From: Prevotella sp.
GTDB lineage: Bacteria > Bacteroidota > Bacteroidia > Bacteroidales > Bacteroidaceae
Length of the DNA: 6,350 nucleotides
Reading direction: 5' to 3'
NCBI GenBank assembly: GCA_017623335.1
Contig: JAGAPI010000059.1
Coordinates: 1-6,350, forward strand
Positions within the stretch are counted from its first letter, which is position 1; every line of letters begins with the position of its first letter. The notes under the pieces are model-generated. The model was not told where the DNA came from. It searched no databases and saw only the letters and a list, made by a program, of their open reading frames with translations. Position numbers and translations under genes: made by a program. Below, in pieces: positions 1 through 5,019 of this stretch.

Positions 1-139
1 CAACCACCACCTGCTGAACATAATCCATGAGAAGCTGCAGCCACTCGGTCTGGCGCGCAGCGAAACCATAATATCATTCAACAGCGCCATAAGCCGCCAG
101 CTGCCCATAGACAACATACCAGTGGCTGAGGAAGAATGA
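1..139 (+). CDS. Lrp/AsnC-family transcriptional regulator, C-terminal end (5' truncated by window)
   Basis: The frame beginning at base 2 is open from the left edge to a TGA at 137-139 and gives 45 residues. They begin NHHLLNIIHEKLQPLGLAR and continue with SETIISF, then end in an acidic tail, VAEEE. From memory this closely matches the end of Bacteroides Lrp/AsnC regulators, where a final helix (HLL..I...LQPLGL) is followed by a strand (TE/SETIISF) of the RAM ligand-binding and oligomerisation domain. The DNA-binding helix-turn-helix would lie to the left of the window. Family members bind DNA as dimers or octamers and often respond to amino acids; the effector here cannot be told. The gene ends 48 bp before a strong terminator hairpin, so it appears to be the last gene of its transcript. 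The family call is fairly sure; it rests on remembered similarity of a short tail. Confidence 0.75.
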   Translation, partial: NHHLLNIIHEKLQPLGLARSETIISFNSAISRQLPIDNIPVAEEE

Positions 140-186
140 AAGGTTTAAAAATCAACAGAGAACGGCTATAAAGAACATTATATTTT

Positions 187-243
187 AAATTAAGTTAAAA
201 GAATGGCGAAAAAATTCGTCATTCTATTTTTTTTACTTAATTT
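187..243 (+). terminator. Intrinsic terminator after the Lrp-family gene
   Basis: The core hairpin has arms AGAATGGCGAA (200-210) and TTCGTCATTCT (215-225) around an AAAA loop. Ten of eleven positions pair directly and the remaining one is a G-U pair. A run of eight T follows at 227-234. An outer A/T stem, AAATTAAGT (187-195) with ACTTAATTT (235-243), extends the symmetry, so the structure could also stop transcription from the other strand. It separates the Lrp-family gene from the secreted-protein gene downstream. Confidence 0.85.
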
Positions 244-284
244 TGTGCCGAATATATCATTGACATAGCAAAATGTTCAGATTC

Positions 285-320
285 GTTTGAATGTTATACT
301 TTTTTAATGAACGTTCAAAC
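285..320 (+). repeat. Imperfect inverted repeat in the leader of the secreted-protein gene
   Basis: GTTTGAATGTT (285-295) is mirrored by AACGTTCAAAC (310-320) with a single mismatch, which would be a U-G pair in RNA. The 14-bp centre is A/T-rich. Within the centre, TACTTTTT (297-304) resembles the Bacteroidetes -7 box TAnnTTTG except for its last base, but no good TTTG -33 box lies at the right distance upstream. The repeat ends 54 bp before the start codon at 375. It may be an operator over a weak promoter or a hairpin in the 5' leader; the sequence alone does not decide. Confidence 0.45.
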
Positions 321-374
321 AAAAAATGCCCACAAATTAATTAAATTATAAACTAAAACTATAAATTTAAAACA

Positions 375-1679
375 ATGAAAAAATTATTAATTACTATGGC
401 CTGTATCATTTCAGGCTGCGTGGCATCAAATGCCCAAGAGAGCATCACCCCCCCAAACATCACACCGGGCTACGGAAAGTCTTTTTTCCGCAGGCAACAG
501 ATTTCTTTCAGTTGTAAGACAGATGGGGCAAAGATTTATTACACCATCGACGGAAACACTCCAACAGCAGCGTCAACGGAATATAGCGAAGATGCTCCAC
601 TGTACATCGACAAGACAACCACAATCAAAGCCATTGCAGTGAAAGGAGACCAAAAATCGGATGTCAGTGAAACAATATGTAAGAAAGACTTACGCGCAAT
701 AGCAATAGTGGCAGAATATGGTGACAAGAAATTTGCAATGGGGAAGTCAAAAAGAAACAACACAAACGAAGGACACCTGGCAGCCCAAATATTCACAGAG
801 AGGCAGACCTATACCCCTTCTGCTTTTACAAACATAGGATGGTTTTTCAAATCTGACGGGACAATCGTTGACATAGAATCTAGAAAATATCTATCTTTTG
901 ATGCAGCTGTCACACAATTAAGCACAACAAATACGAAATGGGAAATCACAGACAATAACGAAATTCGTTCAATTGAAGATAATAGAACAATAGGATATGA
1001 AACGAAAATAAATACTGACGGCTATTTTGGAGCATATAAAGACCCCAAAACCGCCGCCCACCCCTTTAATATCAATAAAGGCGCCTATCGCACAAACATT
1101 ACAGAAAGAGTTTTCGGCACATGGTGCTTGCCATACGATGTGGCTGTAGGCGACAGACCTGATGCCACCTATTATAATATATTGGGTAAAAAGACAGAAG
1201 CAAACGGAAAAATCACCTTGTATCTCATAGAAGAAACAGGCACACTGAAAGCTGGCGTTCCACACATTGTCAGGAATGACAAAAAAGATTTGTACGCATA
1301 TTATCTTGACGAAGTTGAAGCCATTACAACTCCCCCACCCTACCAAAACGTAAACGGACTGATAGGCAAATTCGAAGATGGCACGGAAATACCAAAAGGA
1401 ATGTATATCATTTACGAAAACAGGATAAGGAAATGCGGCACAGGCTGCACTGTCAACCAAGGCTATGCCTACATCAACATGGACGATGTACCCGAGATAA
1501 ACGAAAGCAAGGCAAATGCCAATAGAGCCATAGAGCTTTCATCAGGCGGAACAACTGCAATTGATGGCATTAACGAAACTAACACTAACAATCTATATTA
1601 CAATCTTCAGGGACAGCGAGTAGCTTCACCGCGCAAAGGTCTGTATATTGTCAATGGCAAAAAGATGATAATCAGATAG
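375..1679 (+). CDS. Secreted protein with chitobiase-C-terminal-like domain and C-terminal tag, function unknown
   Basis: This 434-residue protein has no function I can name. Residues 1-20 form an export signal (MKKLL, then a hydrophobic stretch). Cleavage could follow ASNA at 20, or C15 in IISGC could serve as a relaxed lipobox, making it a lipoprotein. Residues about 25-100 resemble the chitobiase/hexosaminidase C-terminal or FN3-associated domain; the hallmark is IYYTIDGNTPT at 54-64 followed by TTTIKAIAVK. Residues about 165-225 (KYLSF, KWEIT, FGAYK) and about 245-375 (GTWCLPYDV, LKAGVPHI, PKGMYIIY) look like beta-rich modules repeated in Bacteroides and Prevotella surface proteins. Residues 407-434 form a tag, LYYNLQGQRV then KGLYIVNGKKMIIR, very common at the ends of Prevotella secreted proteins and similar in style to type IX secretion signals. 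The start is the only ATG preceding a good signal peptide, behind an A/T-rich leader without Shine-Dalgarno. The gene is clearly more A/T-rich than dcp downstream. The domain calls are from memory. Confidence 0.8.
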   Translation: MKKLLITMACIISGCVASNAQESITPPNITPGYGKSFFRRQQISFSCKTDGAKIYYTIDGNTPTAASTEYSEDAPLYIDKTTTIKAIAVKGDQKSDVSETICKKDLRAIAIVAEYGDKKFAMGKSKRNNTNEGHLAAQIFTERQTYTPSAFTNIGWFFKSDGTIVDIESRKYLSFDAAVTQLSTTNTKWEITDNNEIRSIEDNRTIGYETKINTDGYFGAYKDPKTAAHPFNINKGAYRTNITERVFGTWCLPYDVAVGDRPDATYYNILGKKTEANGKITLYLIEETGTLKAGVPHIVRNDKKDLYAYYLDEVEAITTPPPYQNVNGLIGKFEDGTEIPKGMYIIYENRIRKCGTGCTVNQGYAYINMDDVPEINESKANANRAIELSSGGTTAIDGINETNTNNLYYNLQGQRVASPRKGLYIVNGKKMIIR

Positions 1680-1748
1680 TTGACGATTCAGCAAAAACAA
1701 CCGAATAACTATAAATAAAAAATCATAACTAAAAACTTTTAATTAGAA

Positions 1749-1913
1749 ATGACTATGGAAAAGAGGAATTACATCAAACCAGAAATTACTGTTTACGAAG
1801 TTGAGCCATCATCAATCCTTAACAATTCTCCAGGAACCGAGCCATCCTGCGACACTGCAAGATTTTGTATTGACCCAGAAGAAGACGAACTCAACGATGT
1901 ATCAGCTCAGTAA
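1749..1913 (+). CDS. Small peptide of unknown function, two cysteines, Bacteroidales 'Y-x-x-P-E-I' type
   Basis: An open frame of 54 codons runs from ATG at 1749 to TAA at 1911-1913. A second in-frame ATG at 1755 would give 52 residues starting MEKRNYIKPEI, which resembles the usual start of such peptides and may be the real one. The N-terminal part, KRNYIKPEITVYEVEPSSIL, has the basic start and the Y-x-x-P-x-I-x-V pattern that I recall from many short unannotated Bacteroidales proteins. After NNSPG (26-29 region) the peptide becomes acidic, with C34 and C40 five residues apart and the stretch DPEEDEL near the end. There is no signal peptide and no membrane segment. The gene lies 69 bp after the secreted-protein gene with no TAnnTTTG box between, so both are probably on one transcript. 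It could be a leader-plus-core precursor peptide, a small regulator, or a partner of the secreted protein; none of these is shown. The family resemblance is remembered, not searched. Confidence 0.6.
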   Translation: MTMEKRNYIKPEITVYEVEPSSILNNSPGTEPSCDTARFCIDPEEDELNDVSAQ

Positions 1914-1936
1914 CAAGGATTTGTTACTTCCACCCG

Positions 1937-1986
1937 GCATATCAAAATAAAAAAACATTAAAAAAGTTCCTTTTATTTTGATATGC
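1937..1986. repeat. Perfect 16-bp inverted repeat between the small peptide gene and dcp (possible bidirectional terminator)
   Basis: GCATATCAAAATAAAA (1937-1952) is exactly mirrored by TTTTATTTTGATATGC (1971-1986), with an 18-base loop. It begins 23 bases after the stop codon of the small peptide gene, the right place for a terminator. However, the stem is A/T-rich, the loop is long and no T-run follows the right arm, so it is not a textbook terminator. The right arm contains the TTTG at 1977-1980 that serves as the -33 box of the dcp promoter, so the element could instead be, or also be, an operator for dcp. Confidence 0.65.
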
Positions 1987-2007
1987 TCCCGCTTATTCGT
2001 AACTTTG
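1977..2007 (+). promoter_or_regulatory. Bacteroidetes-type promoter for dcp
   Basis: TTTG at 1977-1980 and TAACTTTG at 2000-2007 match both boxes of the Bacteroidetes primary-sigma promoter (TTTG, then TAnnTTTG) exactly, with a 19-bp spacer, which is the preferred range. Transcription should begin a few bases after 2007, leaving a short leader of roughly 20 bases before the ATG at 2036. The leader is A-rich (AAAACAAAATATC) and lacks a Shine-Dalgarno sequence, as is usual in this phylum. Confidence 0.85.
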
Positions 2008-2035
2008 CAACCGAAACAAAATATCACACTAAAAA

Positions 2036-4192
2036 ATGAAATTTAAAAGAAACCAAACAGTTATGGCAACAATGGCAGCCGGAATGATGGCGCTTGCCTC
2101 GGCATGCGCCTCACAACAGACGGCAACAAAAGCAGCCGGAGAACAGCAGGAAACGGAGAACGCATTCCTGACAGAGAACACCAACAAGTATGAGATTCCG
2201 CAGTTTGACAAGATTCAAAACAGCCACTACCTGCCGGCAATAGAGGCAGGCATAAAGGCTCACAATCAGGAAATTTACAACATTGTGAGAAGCCGTGTGC
2301 GTCCCGACTTCGAGAACACCATACTGGCACTCGACAATGCCGGACAGCAACTGGAGCGCGTGGCGATAGTGCTGGGCGGACTGACAAGCAGCGACAACAC
2401 CGACGAGCTGCAGGCAATAATGGAACAGGCACAGCCCATGCTTACAGCCCACGGCGACGAGGTCAGCATGAACGAGCTGCTGTTTCAGCGAGTAAAGGAC
2501 GTGTATGACCATAAGGCTGACTTCAAACTCACCACCGCACAGGAGCGTCTGCTCAACAAGTACTACAAGGACTTTGTGCGCAGCGGTGCACTGCTCAATG
2601 CTGCACAAAAGGACACACTGAAACAAATAAATCAGGATATTGCAGCGGCGCAGCTATCGTTCCGCACCAACCTGCTCAAGGCAACAAATGCCACAGAGAT
2701 TGTGGTGGACAACAAGGCAGACCTTGAAGGTCTCGATGCATCTACAATAGAAAATGCGGCCGCCGAGGCAAAGGCGCGCGGCAAGGAAGGCAAATGGGTG
2801 CTCACCGTTCATGCTCCAAGCCGTCTGGCGGTGCTCAGCTATGCCAAGAACCGCAGTCTGCGCGAGAAAATGTACAAGGCTTACACCTCGCTGTGCAGTG
2901 AAGGCGAGTTTGACAACTCGGAGAACATCAACACCATACTGCGCCTCCGCCAGAAGAAAGCCCGTATGCTGGGATTCAACAACTTTGCCGACTTCCAGAT
3001 GGACAACGTGATGGCAAAGACCACCGAGGCTGCCGAGAAGCTGCTCTACCAAGTGTGGACACCTGCCGTGGAAAAAGCCAAGGAAGAGGTGCGCGACATG
3101 CAGGCTCTTGCCGACGAGGAGAAAGCCGGCATAAAGATTGAACCGTGGGACTATTACTATTACGCCGAAAAGGTGAAGGCAAAGCGCTTCAATCTCTCTG
3201 AAAACGACGTGCGCCCATATTTCGTGCTCGACAATGTGGTGAACGACGGTATTTTCTACATTGCCAAGCGTCTCTATGGCATCACTTTCACCGAAATGCC
3301 CGATGCACCAAAGTATAACCCTGAGGTAACGGTATACGACGTGAAGGATGCCGACGGCAAACACGTGGCAGTATTCATGACCGACTATTTCCCACGTTCC
3401 ACCAAGAGTCAGGGAGCATGGATGAGCGAGTTCAAGGGAGAATATAACTATAATGGAGCCAACGAGCGTCCTATTATATATAATGTGTGCAACTTCACCA
3501 AGCCAACAAAGGACACCCCATCGCTTCTCACGCTTGACGAGGTGGAGACAGCCTTCCATGAGTTCGGCCACGGACTGCAGGGAATGCTTACCACAGCAGA
3601 GTACCGCAGTCAGAGCGGCACCAACGTCGACCGCAACTTCGTGGAGTTTGCATCACAGATTGACGAGCACTGGGCAATGGAACCTGAGGTGCTGAAGAAC
3701 TATGCCCGCCACTACAAGACCGGTGAGGTGATTCCTGACAGTCTGATTGCCAAGCTCGACGCATCGGGCAAGTTCAACCAAGGCTTCGCCACCGTTGAAT
3801 ATTGCGCTGCATCAATTCTCGATCTCGAATGGCACAAATTAGAAATGACCGACGCCAACGTAGACGTTAAGGAATTTGAAAAGAAAGTTGCTGAGCGCAT
3901 CGGTCTGCCTGAGGAAATCACTTACCGCTACCGCAGTCCTTACTTCAAGCACATCTTCGGCAGCAGCGGCTATGCTGCAGGCTACTACACATATCTCTGG
4001 GCTGAGGTGCTCGACACCGACGGCTTCGAGCTGTTCAAGGAAAAGGGAATATTCGATCCTGCCACAGCAAAAAGCTACAAGGAAAATATTCTTGAGACTG
4101 GCGACAGTGAGGACCCCATGAAGCTGTATGTGAAATTCCGTGGACGCGAGCCGCATGTTGACGCCCTGCTGCGTCACAGAGGACTGAAGTAA
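2036..4192 (+). CDS. dcp: Exported M3-family peptidyl-dipeptidase (Dcp)
   Basis: This 718-residue zinc peptidase belongs to family M3 (oligopeptidase A, thimet oligopeptidase and Dcp), which cuts short peptides; Dcp removes C-terminal dipeptides. The zinc site is visible: HEFGH at 508-512, with H508 and H512 as ligands and E509 as catalytic base, and E537 in NFVEF as third ligand, 25 residues after H512 as in thimet oligopeptidase. The stretch FNQGFATVEYCAAS further on and the Gly/Tyr-rich loop FGSSGYAAGYYTYLW near the end are the family's substrate-binding segments. Length is close to E. coli Dcp plus an N-terminal extension. That extension is an export signal: basic residues 2-5, hydrophobic 9-20, then LASAC with C24 as probable lipidation site (A rather than L at -3). 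The enzyme therefore probably sits in the envelope, facing the periplasm, and would recycle peptides there. An exact promoter lies just upstream, and tcdA follows after 40 bp. Family is certain; Dcp over other M3 members is likely. Confidence 0.93.
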   Translation: MKFKRNQTVMATMAAGMMALASACASQQTATKAAGEQQETENAFLTENTNKYEIPQFDKIQNSHYLPAIEAGIKAHNQEIYNIVRSRVRPDFENTILALDNAGQQLERVAIVLGGLTSSDNTDELQAIMEQAQPMLTAHGDEVSMNELLFQRVKDVYDHKADFKLTTAQERLLNKYYKDFVRSGALLNAAQKDTLKQINQDIAAAQLSFRTNLLKATNATEIVVDNKADLEGLDASTIENAAAEAKARGKEGKWVLTVHAPSRLAVLSYAKNRSLREKMYKAYTSLCSEGEFDNSENINTILRLRQKKARMLGFNNFADFQMDNVMAKTTEAAEKLLYQVWTPAVEKAKEEVRDMQALADEEKAGIKIEPWDYYYYAEKVKAKRFNLSENDVRPYFVLDNVVNDGIFYIAKRLYGITFTEMPDAPKYNPEVTVYDVKDADGKHVAVFMTDYFPRSTKSQGAWMSEFKGEYNYNGANERPIIYNVCNFTKPTKDTPSLLTLDEVETAFHEFGHGLQGMLTTAEYRSQSGTNVDRNFVEFASQIDEHWAMEPEVLKNYARHYKTGEVIPDSLIAKLDASGKFNQGFATVEYCAASILDLEWHKLEMTDANVDVKEFEKKVAERIGLPEEITYRYRSPYFKHIFGSSGYAAGYYTYLWAEVLDTDGFELFKEKGIFDPATAKSYKENILETGDSEDPMKLYVKFRGREPHVDALLRHRGLK

Positions 4193-4219
4193 GTGTTGAG
4201 TGTTCAATGTTCAGTGTTT
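4192..4219 (+). repeat. Four tandem 7-bp units overlapping the dcp stop codon
   Basis: The units AGTGTTG, AGTGTTC, AATGTTC and AGTGTTT follow each other without gaps, beginning at the last base of the dcp stop codon and ending 13 bp before tcdA. The consensus is AGTGTTC, and each of the other units differs from it by one base. No promoter box is visible in the gap. Short direct repeats like this can change copy number by slippage, which would change only the spacing between dcp and tcdA. Confidence 0.6.
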
Positions 4220-4232
4220 AGTTAGGAGTTAA

Positions 4233-4937
4233 ATGGAAGATAAAAAACTGTCACGATCGTGGATGCTCTTTGGCGATGACGGCATGAACCGCCTCGCCAC
4301 CATAAAAGTCATTGTGTTTGGCTGCGGCGGCGTGGGGTCATGGTGCATTGAGAGCCTTGTGCGCACAGGAGTGAAGCATATCACCATTGTAGATATGGAC
4401 AGTGTGGCGGAAAGCAATGTCAACCGCCAGCTCATGGCAACGGCACTGACAGTGGGGCAGCCGAAAGTGGAGGCAATGCGCCGTCACCTTCTTGAAATTG
4501 CCCCCGATGCCGACATCACTGCAATACAAAAAATGTATTGTGAGGAGACTGCGCACGAATTTCAGCTCGATGACTACGACTTTGTGGTGGATGCCATCGA
4601 CAGCGTGAAGTGCAAAATGCTGCTCATACGCAACGCCACGGAATCAAAGGCACGGCTGTTCTCTTCCATGGGAGCGGCACTGAAGATAGACCCTACCCGC
4701 ATTGCCGTGGCTGAATTTTGGAAAGTTAAGGGCTGCAAGCTCGCCCTCGCCCTGCGCAACAGATTTAAGCGTGAGGGACACTTTCCAGCCAAGAAGTTCA
4801 AATGTGTGTATGGAGAGGAGCGTCTTGAAAACCGCGCCTGCCCAGACACAGAAAAGGCCAACGGCTCACTCGTGCATATCACGGGGATTTTCGGCTTCAC
4901 ACTGGCCGGGCTCGTGCTGAAAGAAGTCTTTTGTTAA
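4233..4937 (+). CDS. tcdA: tRNA threonylcarbamoyladenosine dehydratase TcdA (E1-like, ThiF family)
   Basis: This 234-residue cytoplasmic enzyme uses ATP to cyclise t6A at position 37 of ANN-decoding tRNAs into ct6A; the older names are CsdL and YgdL. The fold is that of ubiquitin-activating E1 and ThiF/MoeB. The nucleotide loop GCGGVGSW lies at 30-37, and D54-M-D56 plus N62-x-N64-R65-Q66 form the ATP-binding signature. DAIDSVKCK at 120-128 is the conserved segment after the Rossmann core. The stretch GAALKIDPTRIAVAEF (147-162) and the closing FGFTLAGLVLKEV match TcdA rather than ThiF or MoeB, and no ThiF-style zinc-binding cysteine pairs are evident. It is somewhat shorter than E. coli TcdA but typical for the phylum as I recall it. 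The ATG at 4233 has AGGAG at 4224-4228, unusual here as most genes in the window lack a Shine-Dalgarno. The 40-bp gap without a promoter suggests cotranscription with dcp, although the functions are unrelated. Confidence 0.9.
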   Translation: MEDKKLSRSWMLFGDDGMNRLATIKVIVFGCGGVGSWCIESLVRTGVKHITIVDMDSVAESNVNRQLMATALTVGQPKVEAMRRHLLEIAPDADITAIQKMYCEETAHEFQLDDYDFVVDAIDSVKCKMLLIRNATESKARLFSSMGAALKIDPTRIAVAEFWKVKGCKLALALRNRFKREGHFPAKKFKCVYGEERLENRACPDTEKANGSLVHITGIFGFTLAGLVLKEVFC

Positions 4938-4942
4938 TAATC

Positions 4943-4978
4943 ATTTAAAATGTCCGCAGTTTTGCGGACATTTTAAAT
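4943..4978. terminator. Strong, symmetrical intrinsic terminator after tcdA
   Basis: ATTTAAAATGTCCGCA (4943-4958) pairs perfectly with TGCGGACATTTTAAAT (4963-4978) around the loop GTTT. The G/C-rich inner stem TGTCCGCA is followed by a short T-run at 4971-4974. Because A-runs and T-runs flank the core on both sides, it can act on either strand. It starts five bases after the tcdA stop codon and ends the probable dcp-tcdA transcript. Confidence 0.9.
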
Positions 4979-4994
4979 AAATTACGTAATTTTG
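4961..4994 (+). promoter_or_regulatory. Probable Bacteroidetes-type promoter for the YfhO-family gene
   Basis: TAATTTTG at 4987-4994 is an exact TAnnTTTG -7 box, followed by C as is common. The nearest TTTG is at 4961-4964, giving a 22-bp spacer, slightly longer than the usual 19-21. That -33 box lies at the loop and right arm of the preceding terminator. Transcription would begin near 5001, leaving a short A/T-rich leader before the ATG at 5020. The -7 box is convincing; the -33 box is less so. Confidence 0.65.
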
Positions 4995-5019
4995 CACTTA
5001 TAAACGTTTATAGATAATA

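Noticed and set aside
242..273. Possible promoter with TTTG at 242-245 next to the Lrp terminator
   Set aside because: At the right spacing (266-273) the sequence is TAGCAAAA, which keeps only the TA of TAnnTTTG, so the -7 box is missing.
260..300. Sigma70-like boxes TTGACA (260-265) and TATACT (295-300)
   Set aside because: The spacing is 29 bp instead of about 17, and the Bacteroidetes primary sigma factor does not use this consensus.
340..374. Similar A/T-rich leaders before the genes at 375 and 1749 (both contain AACTATAAAT and AACTAAAA-like words), considered as a duplicated regulatory element
   Set aside because: The shared words are short, in different order and made almost only of A and T; such leaders are general in this phylum, so chance explains them.
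969..1460. Open frame of 163 codons on the - strand inside the secreted-protein gene
   Set aside because: The + strand frame carries a signal peptide, a domain signature and a C-terminal tag. The antisense translation is rich in Cys and Phe, resembles no family, and has no promoter or leader of its own.
2654..3571. Long open frame of 305 codons on the - strand inside dcp
   Set aside because: It is entirely antisense to a clear M3 peptidase with all catalytic motifs; its translation is rich in His, Cys and Val without recognisable domains, as expected from the codon bias of the opposite strand.
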